From: Streptomyces sp. NBC_00258
GTDB lineage: Bacteria > Actinomycetota > Actinomycetes > Streptomycetales > Streptomycetaceae
Direction of reading: 5' to 3'
Length of the DNA stretch: 64,000 nt
NCBI RefSeq assembly: GCF_036182465.1
Contig: NZ_CP108081.1
Coordinates: 8,494,001 to 8,558,000 of the forward strand
This document shows, piece after piece, positions 39,240 through 46,668 of the stretch; within the stretch, counting starts at the first letter, position 1; each line of letters opens with the position of its first letter. The notes under the pieces were generated by a model that made no database searches, was not told the origin of the DNA, and worked only from the letters and a program-made list of their open reading frames with translations. The position numbers and the translations under genes are program-made.

Positions 39240-40649
39240 TCACACGTCGTAGTAGAGCTCGAACTCGTGCGGGTGCGGACGCAGCTGCAGGGGAGCGATC
39301 TCGTTGGTGCGCTTGTAGTCGATCCACGTCTCGATCAGGTCGGGCGTGAAGACGTTGCCCGCGAGCAGGAACTCGTGGTCGGCCTCGAGGCGGTCCAGGA
39401 CGGCCGGGAGGGAGGTCGGGACCTGGGCGACACCCGCGTGCTCCTCGGGAGCCAGCTCGTAGAGGTCCTTGTCGATCGGCTCGGCCGGCTCGATCTTGTT
39501 CTTGATGCCGTCGAGGCCCGCGAGCAGCAGCGCCGAGAAGGCGAGGTACGGGTTGCCGGAGGAGTCGGGCGCGCGGAACTCGACGCGCTTGGCCTTCGGG
39601 TTCGAGCCCGTGATCGGGATACGCATGGCCGCGGAGCGGTTGCGCTGCGAGTAGACCAGGTTGATCGGGGCCTCGAAGCCGGGGACCAGACGGTGGTACG
39701 AGTTCACCGTCGGGTTGGTGAAGGCCAGCAGCGACGGGGCGTGCTTGAGGATGCCGCCGATGTAGTAGCGGGCGGTGTCCGACAGGCCCGCGTAACCGGC
39801 CTCGTCGTAGAACAGCGGGTCGCCGTTCGTCCACAGCGACTGGTGGACGTGCATGCCCGAGCCGTTGTCACCGAAGATCGGCTTCGGCATGAAGGTCGCG
39901 GTCTTGCCGTTGCGCCAGGCGACGTTCTTCACGATGTACTTGAAGAGCTGGAGGTCGTCGGCCGCGGCGAGCAGCGTGTTGAACTTGTAGTTGATCTCGG
40001 CCTGGCCGGCGGTGCCCACCTCGTGGTGCTGGCGCTCGACCTGGAGGCCGGACTTGGCCAGCTCCAGGGAGATCTCGGCACGCAGGTCGGCGAAGTGGTC
40101 GACCGGCGGGGTCGGGAAGTAACCGCCCTTGTAGCGGACCTTGTAGCCGCGGTTGTCCTCCAGCGCGCCGGTGTTCCAGGCGCCCGCCTCGGAGTCGACG
40201 TGGTAGAAGGACTCGTTCGCGGTGGTCTGGAACCGCACGCTGTCGAAGACGTAGAACTCGGCCTCGGGGCCGAAGTACGCGGTGTCGGCGATGCCGGTCG
40301 ACGCGAGGTACGCCTCCGCCTTCTTCGCCACGTTGCGCGGGTCACGGGAGTACTGCTCGCCCGTGATCGGGTCGTGGATGAAGAAGTTGATGTTGACCGT
40401 CTTGTCGCGGCGGAAGGGGTCGACGCGCGCGGTTGACAGGTCGGCGCGGAGCGCCATGTCGGACTCGTGGATGGCCTGGAAGCCGCGGATGGAGGAGCCG
40501 TCGAAGGCCAGTTCCTCGGTCGGGTCGAAGGCCTCTGCCGGCAGCGTGAAGTGCTGCATCACACCCGGCAGGTCGCAGAAGCGGACGTCGACGAACTTGA
40601 CGTCTTCGTCCTTGATGAACTTCTTGGCCTCGTCGGCGTTCTGGAACAT
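39240..40649 (-). CDS. glnA: Glutamine synthetase type I
   Basis: The 469-residue enzyme is the dodecameric bacterial GSI: start MFQNADEAKKFIKDEDVKFV, FDGSSIRGF, FGPEAEFYVF, NGSGMHVHQSLW, and the adenylylation loop NLVYSQRNRS, whose Tyr is the usual site of GlnE control. It assimilates ammonia in the cytoplasm. Its length is normal. An AGGAGGAG ribosome site precedes the ATG at 40649. A four-site GlnR box lies about 100-135 bp upstream. It is a single-gene unit with its own terminator. Confidence 0.96.
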   Translation of the reverse strand: MFQNADEAKKFIKDEDVKFVDVRFCDLPGVMQHFTLPAEAFDPTEELAFDGSSIRGFQAIHESDMALRADLSTARVDPFRRDKTVNINFFIHDPITGEQYSRDPRNVAKKAEAYLASTGIADTAYFGPEAEFYVFDSVRFQTTANESFYHVDSEAGAWNTGALEDNRGYKVRYKGGYFPTPPVDHFADLRAEISLELAKSGLQVERQHHEVGTAGQAEINYKFNTLLAAADDLQLFKYIVKNVAWRNGKTATFMPKPIFGDNGSGMHVHQSLWTNGDPLFYDEAGYAGLSDTARYYIGGILKHAPSLLAFTNPTVNSYHRLVPGFEAPINLVYSQRNRSAAMRIPITGSNPKAKRVEFRAPDSSGNPYLAFSALLLAGLDGIKNKIEPAEPIDKDLYELAPEEHAGVAQVPTSLPAVLDRLEADHEFLLAGNVFTPDLIETWIDYKRTNEIAPLQLRPHPHEFELYYDV

Positions 40650-40747
40650 CCAGCTCCTCCTACTCCCGCTCACTGTGGACCGGGGTGGTAGTTCGTTCGT
40701 GCGGCCAGTGCGGTGGCACACGCTGAGCCCGACCTTAGGGACGGGTG

Positions 40748-40785
40748 ATTTCTCAAGCGTGACCCATTTGTTTCGCCCAAGTTAA
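40748..40785 (-). promoter_or_regulatory. GlnR box of glnA
   Basis: On the minus strand the sites TTAAC, GAAAC, GTCAC and GAAAT follow each other with exact six-base spacers. This is an excellent match to the GlnR consensus gTnAC-n6-GaAAC in two copies and, from memory, almost identical to the characterised S. coelicolor glnA box. GlnR activates glnA under nitrogen limitation. Confidence 0.88.
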
Positions 40786-40848
40786 CCGGACCGGGCCGGG
40801 AACACCCCACCTGTACGCATGCCAAAACGGGCGCAGTACCGTGGACGG

Positions 40849-41316
40849 GTGGACAACAGGCAAGCAATCGGATCGTGGCTCTCCGGACCCCGCGCGGCCG
40901 CGGAGGAAGCCGGTGCCGACTTCGGATACCGCGGCGAGCAGCTGGGTCTGCCCGAGTCGGGCCCCGGCTCGATCGCCCGCCCCGGGCGGCGCCTCGCGGC
41001 CCTCGCCGTCGACTGGGGCCTGTGCCTCTTGATCGCATACGGCCTGATCACCGACGGCTACGGCCAGGCGACCGGCAACTGGGCGCTGGCCGTCTTCTTC
41101 GGCGTGAGCGTCCTGACCGTCGGCACGATCGGCTTCACCCCGGGCAAGCGCCTGTTCGGCCTCCGCGTCCTCGCCCTGGACACCGGCACGGTCAACCCGC
41201 TCCGCGCCCTCCTGCGCACGGTCCTCCTGTGCGTCGCCCTCCCGGCGCTGATCTGGGACCGCGACGGCAGGGGACTGCACGACCGTCTGGCCCGCACGGT
41301 CGAGGTCAGGATCTGA
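40849..41316 (+). CDS. RDD-family membrane protein
   Basis: The 155-residue protein has the RDD signature (RPGRRLAALAVDWGLC) and about three membrane helices, ending with DRDGRGLHDRLARTVEV. RDD proteins are small membrane proteins of mostly unknown role; some act as Na+(Li+)/H+ antiporters. I prefer the GTG at 40849 (VDNRQAIGSWLSGPRAAAEE); an ATG at 40819 would add ten residues. It is divergent from glnA, so its promoter region adjoins the GlnR box. Confidence 0.82.
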   Translation: MDNRQAIGSWLSGPRAAAEEAGADFGYRGEQLGLPESGPGSIARPGRRLAALAVDWGLCLLIAYGLITDGYGQATGNWALAVFFGVSVLTVGTIGFTPGKRLFGLRVLALDTGTVNPLRALLRTVLLCVALPALIWDRDGRGLHDRLARTVEVRI

Positions 41317-41320
41317 CGGT

Positions 41321-41380
41321 CCCGGTCCGTACGACGAGATCCCGGTCCGTACGACGAGATCCCGGTCCGTACGACGATGG
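41321..41380 (+). repeat. 20-bp tandem repeat leading into a terminator
   Basis: The unit CCCGGTCCGTACGACGAGAT starts at 41321 and 41341 and again, truncated, at 41361. The third copy runs directly into the left arm of the hairpin at 41369. The first two copies are identical. The repeats look like duplications of the terminator's own outer arm. Confidence 0.9.
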
Positions 41381-41418
41381 GGGCGCCCGGAGTGATCCGG
41401 GCGCCCCCATCGTCGTAC
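41369..41418. terminator. 22-bp perfect bidirectional terminator
   Basis: Left arm 41369-41390 (starting GTACGACGATGGGGGCGCCC) and right arm 41397-41418 are perfect reverse complements across 22 bp with the six-base loop AGTGAT. It lies between the convergent RDD and DUF4191 genes and can serve both. Confidence 0.92.
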
Positions 41419-41449
41419 GCGGAGTGCGTCTTCGTCGTACGGGAGTGTG

Positions 41450-42151
41450 TCAGCGCATCTTCGGGCCGCCGCGCGGCATGCGCATGCCCTTGGGCATCGG
41501 GCCCTTGGGGAGGGGCATGTTCGACATGAGGTCGCCGAGCGCGCGCAGCCGGTCGTTGGTCGCGGTGACCTGGGGGCCGGAGAGGACGCGGGGCAGCTTC
41601 AGCATCGTCGTGCGGAGCTTCTTGAGCTCGACCTGGCCCTCGCCCGTGCCGACGAGGATGTCGTGCACCGGCACGTCCGCGACGATGCGGGCCATCTTCT
41701 TCTTCTCGGCGGCCAGCAGGCTCTTCACCCGGTTCGGGTTGCCCTCGGCGACCAGGACGATGCCGGCCTTGCCGACGGCCCGGTGGACCACGTCCTGGCT
41801 GCGGTTCATCGCCACCGCCGGGGTTGTCGTCCAGCCGCGCCCGACGTTGTCGAGAACCGCGGCGGCCGCACCCGGCTGGCCCTCCATCTGACCGAACGCC
41901 GCACGCTCGGCCCGGCGTCCGAAGACGATCGCCGACGCGAGGAAGGCGAGCAGGAGGCCGAGAATGCCGAGATAGATCGGGTGCCCGATCAAGAAGCCGA
42001 TCGCGAGGAAGACACCGAGGGTGCCGATTCCGACAGCCGCGAGTACAAGACCGATCATCTTGTCGGCCTTGCGGGTCATCTTGTAAGTCAGGGCAATCTG
42101 CTTGAGTCGCCCGGGGTTCGCAGCGTCCGCTGCGGATTCCTTCCTCGCCAT
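41450..42151 (-). CDS. DUF4191 membrane protein
   Basis: The 233-residue protein has a short cytoplasmic N-terminus, two adjacent membrane helices (KMIGLVLAAVGIGTLGVFLA and GILGLLLAFLASAIVFG) and a soluble domain with RGWTTTPAVAMNRSQDVVHR. The tail is Met/Pro/Lys/Gly rich (MPLPKGPMPKGMRMPRGG). It matches the actinobacterial DUF4191 family, which is often found beside lipA as here. The function is unknown; the neighbourhood hints at a link to lipoylation, but this is only association. Confidence 0.85.
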   Translation of the reverse strand: MARKESAADAANPGRLKQIALTYKMTRKADKMIGLVLAAVGIGTLGVFLAIGFLIGHPIYLGILGLLLAFLASAIVFGRRAERAAFGQMEGQPGAAAAVLDNVGRGWTTTPAVAMNRSQDVVHRAVGKAGIVLVAEGNPNRVKSLLAAEKKKMARIVADVPVHDILVGTGEGQVELKKLRTTMLKLPRVLSGPQVTATNDRLRALGDLMSNMPLPKGPMPKGMRMPRGGPKMR

Positions 42152-42208
42152 GCCGTGAAGTCTACGTGGCGTGGGAAGCGCCGACGACGGCGGTGCCGGG
42201 TCGGCGGC

Positions 42209-42409
42209 TCAGTGACGGCCGCTGAGGCTCTTCTCCAGGACGAGCTGTGCCTCGACCCGGTCCTTGGCGCGACGGCGGTCCTCCAGGACCGAGGTCCAGG
42301 CGTTGCGGCGGGCGGTGCGCTGGCCGCTGCTCAGGAGCAGCGACTCGACGGCACGGAGTGCATCGCCGAACGACGGAATCGGTGTGGCTCGTACGGGCGC
42401 GGTCTGCAT
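42209..42409 (-). CDS. 66-residue conserved protein (SCO2195-like)
   Basis: The small cytoplasmic protein (MQTAPVRATPIPSFGDALRA, then SGQRTARRNAWTSVLEDRRR) is basic and helical. Its place between DUF4191 and lipA is that of SCO2195 in S. coelicolor, which from memory has been listed among GlnR-controlled genes. A GlnR-like array precedes it here too (42479-42510). The function is not known to me; a link to nitrogen control is inferred from position and operator. Confidence 0.75.
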   Translation of the reverse strand: MQTAPVRATPIPSFGDALRAVESLLLSSGQRTARRNAWTSVLEDRRRAKDRVEAQLVLEKSLSGRH

Positions 42410-42711
42410 GATGGAGGTCCCCCCTCGGGATGGCGGCTCTGGCTAGGGCTCTACGTGGCGTAAGACCAGGGTCACTGAATGGTGTTACCAGGGCGTGACC
42501 GACCGGTCAAACGCCAATGAAGCCTTGATGCGCGGGCCGAAAACACTGACGCGGCCCTGAGGTGGCCCCCATCTGCGGGGACGGTCAGGACCGCGTCGTA
42601 TTGGCCACTACCGGCAGGTAGTTGCTTGTGCTCGGATTCACACGCCGAGGGTGGCACTGCGTGCCATCCCGCAGGTCGCGCAACGTGCCGCGCGACCCCT
42701 CTCGCTTCGTC
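42410..42711. promoter_or_regulatory. lipA / 66-aa gene intergenic region with GlnR-like box
   Basis: This 302-bp stretch has no gene. On the minus strand TTGAC, GTCAC and GTAAC (42510 down to 42484) are each spaced by six bases, the GlnR layout, though the GaAAC half-sites are poorly matched. It lies about 75-100 bp before the 66-residue gene. The same 11-bp phasing also fits PhoP direct-repeat units, so the regulator is uncertain. Confidence 0.5.
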
Positions 42712-43677
42712 TCAGACGGCCTGCGAGGCGACGTACGAACCCCGCTTCTCGATCGCCATCTGGTAGAGGCGGCCCGCGCGGTACGAGGAGCGGACCAGCG
42801 GGCCCGACATGACTCCGGAGAAGCCGATCTGGTCGGCCTCCTCCTTCAGCTCGACGAACTCGTGCGGCTTCACCCAGCGCTCCACGGGGTGGTGGCGCAC
42901 GGAGGGCCGCAGGTACTGCGTGATGGTGACGAGCTCGCAGCCGGCCTCGTGGAGCTGGCGCAGGGCCTCGCTGACCTCTTCACGGGTCTCGCCCATGCCG
43001 AGGATCAGGTTCGACTTCGTGACCAGACCGTAGTCACGGGCGTCCGTGATGACCTTCAGCGAGCGCTCGTAGCGGAAGCCCGGGCGGATGCGCTTGAAGA
43101 TACGGGGGACCGTCTCGACGTTGTGCGCGAACACCTCCGGCCGGGAGGAGAAGACCTCGGCCAGCTGCTCGGGGACCGCGTTGAAGTCGGGGGCGAGGAG
43201 CTCGACCTTGGTGGGGCCGCTCTCGCGGTTCGCCGTCTGCGCGTGGATCTGGCGTACGGTCTCGGCGTACAGCCAGGCGCCGCCGTCCTCCAGGTCGTCG
43301 CGGGCGACGCCCGTGATGGTCGCGTAGTTGAGATCCATGGTGACCACGGACTCGCCCACACGGCGGGGCTCGTCGCGGTCCAGCGCCTCGGGCTTGCCCG
43401 TGTCGATCTGGCAGAAGTCGCAGCGCCTCGTGCACTGGTCGCCGCCGATGAGGAACGTGGCCTCGCGGTCTTCCCAGCACTCGTAGATGTTGGGACAGCC
43501 TGCTTCCTGGCAGACCGTGTGCAGGCCCTCGCTCTTCACGAGGTTCTGCATCTTCGTGTACTCGGGGCCCATTTTCGCCCGGGTCTTGATCCACTCGGGC
43601 TTGCGCTCGATGGGGGTCTGGGCGTTCCGGACCTCCAGGCGCAGCATCTTGCGTCCGTCGGGTGCGACTGCGGACAC
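42712..43677 (-). CDS. lipA: Lipoyl synthase
   Basis: The 321-residue radical-SAM enzyme inserts two sulphurs into octanoyl groups on lipoyl domains. Its auxiliary cluster ligands are Cys56, Cys61 and Cys67 (TVCQEAGCPNIYECWE), the radical-SAM cluster is Cys82, Cys86 and Cys89 (QCTRRCDFCQ), and the C-terminal RSSYRAG supplies the conserved Ser ligand. I prefer the GTG at 43677, five bases after AGGGAG, over the GTG at 43713. It acts after LipB, encoded upstream, on E2 proteins such as SucB encoded in this window. Confidence 0.95.
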   Translation of the reverse strand: MSAVAPDGRKMLRLEVRNAQTPIERKPEWIKTRAKMGPEYTKMQNLVKSEGLHTVCQEAGCPNIYECWEDREATFLIGGDQCTRRCDFCQIDTGKPEALDRDEPRRVGESVVTMDLNYATITGVARDDLEDGGAWLYAETVRQIHAQTANRESGPTKVELLAPDFNAVPEQLAEVFSSRPEVFAHNVETVPRIFKRIRPGFRYERSLKVITDARDYGLVTKSNLILGMGETREEVSEALRQLHEAGCELVTITQYLRPSVRHHPVERWVKPHEFVELKEEADQIGFSGVMSGPLVRSSYRAGRLYQMAIEKRGSYVASQAV

Positions 43678-43803
43678 ATCGGCTCCCTGTAGCTTCGATT
43701 CTTCGGCGTACACCAGGGTACGCCCGTTCGCTTCTCGGCCCCCGGGGTGGGCAACCTTCGGGAACGGGGGTGCATTCCCGGGGGTTTCCTCGCCCCCGCC
43801 GCC

Positions 43804-43988
43804 CCTACCCGTCCCGTCCCTGGGGGCTGCGCCCCCAGACCCCCGCTGTCGGCCTGAACGGCCTCGTCCTCAAACGCCGGACGGGCTGAGTGTGTCGGCC
43901 CGGGCTGCGAAGTATTCAGCCTCTCCGGCGTTTGAGGAGCGGGGGTTCGGGGGCGGAGCCCCTGAGTAAGGGACGGGAATGGGTAGGG
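43804..43988. repeat. Long imperfect inverted repeat between lipB and lipA
   Basis: The left half (43804-43890) and the right half (43914-43988) are near mirror images. CTACCC...GTCCCGTCCC, a GGGGGC hairpin, CCCCCGC, CTCAAACGCCGG and GCTGA on the left answer to TCAGCC, CCGGCGTTTGAG, GCGGGGG, a GGGGGC/GCCCC hairpin, GGGACGGGA and GGGTAG on the right. The CCGGCGTTTGAGGA segment is a frequent intergenic repeat in Streptomyces. It follows the lipB stop by 23 bp. Confidence 0.85.
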
Positions 43989-44010
43989 GCGGCGGGGGCG
44001 AAAAAAGGCC

Positions 44011-44808
44011 CTACACCACTACCCGCTCAACCTCCCGCGGCCTCAACTCCGCGTTCCCGAGAACATCCCGCAGATGCCGCTCGGCCACCGGCAGGACCTC
44101 CGCGATGGTGAGGTCGCGGCCCAACTCGTGGGCGAGCGACGTGACACCGGCGTCACGGATGCCGCACGGAATGATCTTGTCGAAGCTGGACGTGTCGGGG
44201 TTCACGTTCAGCGCGAAGCCGTGCATCGTGACGCCCTTGGCGACCCGGATGCCCATGGCGCAGATCTTCCGGTCCTCACGCCGCTGCCCCGCATTGGACG
44301 GCGCGTACTCGGGCCCGTTGAGCCGCGGATCGAACTCCTCGTCCGCCAGCCGGGGGTCGAAGTCGAGGGAGAGCCCGCCGAGGGACGGCCGTTCGGCCAC
44401 CGGGTCGCCGAGGACCCAGACGCCGGCCCGCCCCTCCACCCGGCTCGTCTCGACACCGAACTCCGCGCAGACCCGGATCATCGCGTCCTCGAGGCGGCGG
44501 AGGTGGGCGACGACGTCAACCGGGCGAGGAAGTTTCTGGATCGGGTAGCCGACCAGCTGCCCCGGCCCGTGCCAGGTGATCTTGCCGCCACGGTCCACGT
44601 CGACGACGGGCGTGCCGTCGAGGGGCCGCTCACTGTCCGCCGTGCGCCGCCCGGCCGTGTAGACCGGCGGGTGCTCCAGGAGCAGACAGGTGTCGGGGAT
44701 CTCGTCCTGGAAGCGCGCCGTGTGCACACGGCGCTGCTCGTCCCAGGCCTCCTGGTACTCGACGGCGTCCGCACCGAAACCCATGCGGACGAACCGCAAC
44801 TCACTCAC
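44011..44808 (-). CDS. lipB: Octanoyl-ACP:protein octanoyltransferase
   Basis: The 265-residue enzyme transfers octanoyl groups from acyl-carrier protein to lipoyl domains, the step before LipA. The active-site Lys181 (DRKICAMGIRV) and Cys215 (IIPCGIRDAGVTSL) are present, as are LLLEHPPVYTAGRR and KITWHGPGQLVGYPI. Between VWVLGD and RKIC there is an insertion of about 40 residues (from PVAERPSLGGLS onward) not found in compact LipB proteins. The start at 44808 gives MSELRFVRMGFG, typical of the family. Confidence 0.94.
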   Translation of the reverse strand: MSELRFVRMGFGADAVEYQEAWDEQRRVHTARFQDEIPDTCLLLEHPPVYTAGRRTADSERPLDGTPVVDVDRGGKITWHGPGQLVGYPIQKLPRPVDVVAHLRRLEDAMIRVCAEFGVETSRVEGRAGVWVLGDPVAERPSLGGLSLDFDPRLADEEFDPRLNGPEYAPSNAGQRREDRKICAMGIRVAKGVTMHGFALNVNPDTSSFDKIIPCGIRDAGVTSLAHELGRDLTIAEVLPVAERHLRDVLGNAELRPREVERVVV

Positions 44809-45067
44809 GGCAAGCGCCTCCCTGAAAGAGTCGTAAGGCTCATAACAGCCTCACGCCACTGTACGTCTGGTCGAACCTCGTCAGCCCTGGGGGCAATCCT
44901 CACACGATCGGATGAATGCGTGTCGAAGTGTGCGATCGGGTGCTTACGGACCGCTACATTCGCGCCGTTCACGAGGCTTTCAAGGGCTGCTCAAGGCACG
45001 GCGGCCGACCTCGCCCGGGCCTGTTCCCGCAGGCCCCCAGCCCGGAAGGCAGGAGTTCGCACCGCAG
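44809..45067. promoter_or_regulatory. Divergent region between lipB and TPR regulator
   Basis: This 259-bp gap contains the two start regions. CGATCGG occurs twice (near 44906 and 44931) inside a CACAC...GTGTG setting, which could be an operator. AGGAG at 45051-45055 precedes the regulator start by 12 bp. I see no gene here. Confidence 0.35.
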
Positions 45068-46507
45068 ATGACGGAACGACCCGCGCAGCGCACCCCCAAC
45101 CGTCAGCTCGCCGCACTAATCGCAGAAGCGGGGTTCTCCAACGCGGGGCTAGCCCGCCGAGTGGACCAGCTCGGCCTCGAACACGGGCTCGATCTCAGAT
45201 ACGACAAGACATCCGTGACCCGCTGGCTGCGCGGCCAGCAGCCGAGAGGCACGACACCCGCGCTGATCGCCGAGGTCTTCACCCGCCGGCTGGGACGCCG
45301 TCTCACCGCCCAGGACCTCGGACTCGACGCGTGCGCCCCGGTGTACGCCGGGCTCGAATTCGCTGCCACTCCCGAGGAGGCCGTCGACATCGTCGGCGGA
45401 CTGTGGCGCAAGGACTCCGGAAGCCACGCGGAGCTCCGCAAGATCGCCTTCACTCCGGCGGGGCTCGTCGTGCCCAGCCGGGACTGGCTGATCGGCCGGG
45501 CCGACGACCGGGTGGGCCGCGGCGACCCCGGTGCCGTACGGATCCCCGTACAGGGCCGCCCGGCCGTGCCCCGGCAGCGCGCGCAGACCGAACGTGGCCC
45601 CGGGCAGCGGGTGACCGCGGGCGACATCGCGGCGCTGCGCTCGGTCGGGGAACTGTTCCGCACGCTCGACAACGCGTACGGTGGAGGGCACGCCCGGCAG
45701 GCCCTCGTGCGGTACTTGGAGCACGAGCTGGAGCCGATGCTGCGCGGCACCTACGGGGAGCAGACGGGGCGCCGCCTGTTCGCCGCCGCGTCCGATCTGA
45801 CCCGGCTGGCGGGCTGGACCTCGTACGACATCGCCGCGCACGGGCTCGCCCAGCGGTACTTCGTCCAGGCGCTGCGGCTGTCGCAGGCGGCGGGGGACCG
45901 GGCGTACGGCTCGTACGTGCTTGTGACGATGAGCCGTCAAGCTGTCTATCTGGGGCACGGCCGGGAGGCGGTGCAGCTGGCCCGGGTCGCCCAGCAGGGC
46001 GTGGGCTCGTCGGCCCCGCCGGTCGTCCAGGCGCTGCTGTACGCGGTCGAGGCGCGGGGGCACGGTGTGCTCGGCGAGGTGCGGGCGGCCACGGCCTCGC
46101 TGGTGCGCGCCGAAAGGGCGCTGGAGACCGCCCGGCCCGGCGACGAAGTGCCGTACTGGGCGCGGTTCTTCGACGAGGCGCAGCTCGCGGACGAGTTCGG
46201 GCACTGCCACCGCGACCTCCAGCAGTACCGGGCGGCCGCGCAGCACGCCGAGCGGTCCCTGCAGTTGCGGGCACCCGGGTATGCGCGCAGCCGGCTCTTC
46301 TGCCGGGTGGTCCTGGCCTCGGCGCGGCTCGGGCTCGGCGAGCTGGATCAGGCCTGCCAGTTGGGTGCGGAGGCCGCGACGCAGGCCTCGGAGATGCGGT
46401 CGGTGCGGGCGGTGGAGTATGTGCGGGACTTCGAGCGGCGGCTGGAGCCGTACAAGGACGCGCCGCCGGTCAGGGGGTACCGCGACAAGGTCGCTGCGCT
46501 CGGCTGA
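45068..46507 (+). CDS. Large TPR-containing regulator with N-terminal HTH
   Basis: The 479-residue protein starts with a helix-turn-helix-like region (QLAALIAEAGFSNAGLARRV ... TSVTRWLRGQQPRG), a linker, then TPR-like helical repeats (ALRLSQAAGDRAYGSYVLVT, then AAAQHAERSLQLRAPGYARS). This matches the Streptomyces group of NsdA-like or 'regulatory protein' paralogues, which influence sporulation and antibiotic production. The specific role of this member is unknown. The ATG at 45068 is preferred for its position after AGGAG and because upstream sequence lacks family features. Confidence 0.75.
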   Translation: MTERPAQRTPNRQLAALIAEAGFSNAGLARRVDQLGLEHGLDLRYDKTSVTRWLRGQQPRGTTPALIAEVFTRRLGRRLTAQDLGLDACAPVYAGLEFAATPEEAVDIVGGLWRKDSGSHAELRKIAFTPAGLVVPSRDWLIGRADDRVGRGDPGAVRIPVQGRPAVPRQRAQTERGPGQRVTAGDIAALRSVGELFRTLDNAYGGGHARQALVRYLEHELEPMLRGTYGEQTGRRLFAAASDLTRLAGWTSYDIAAHGLAQRYFVQALRLSQAAGDRAYGSYVLVTMSRQAVYLGHGREAVQLARVAQQGVGSSAPPVVQALLYAVEARGHGVLGEVRAATASLVRAERALETARPGDEVPYWARFFDEAQLADEFGHCHRDLQQYRAAAQHAERSLQLRAPGYARSRLFCRVVLASARLGLGELDQACQLGAEAATQASEMRSVRAVEYVRDFERRLEPYKDAPPVRGYRDKVAALG

Positions 46508-46566
46508 CGGTTGCTCCGCGGGTGGGGCGGCGAGGGTGGTGTCGAGGCTGCGGGCCGGTGGGAGCC

Positions 46567-46600
46567 GGTCGCGCAGTTCCCCGCGCCCCTTACGGGGCGG
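46567..46600 (+). repeat. Dispersed 3' repeat, copy 4
   Basis: GGTCGCGCAGTTCCCCGCGC (46567-46586) continues into CCCTTACGGGGCGGGGGG, a short hairpin. It lies 60 bp past the stop of the TPR regulator and reads in its direction, between convergent genes. Confidence 0.8.
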
Positions 46601-46668
46601 GGGGAGGCTGTGGATGGGGAGGAGGTCCTGCCCCGCGGCGGGACCTCCACCCCCTGGCTCTCGCTCGC

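Noticed and set aside
41321..41418. Direct repeats that could suggest a CRISPR array
   Set aside because: Units are 20 bp with no spacers and run into a terminator; no cas genes are in the window.
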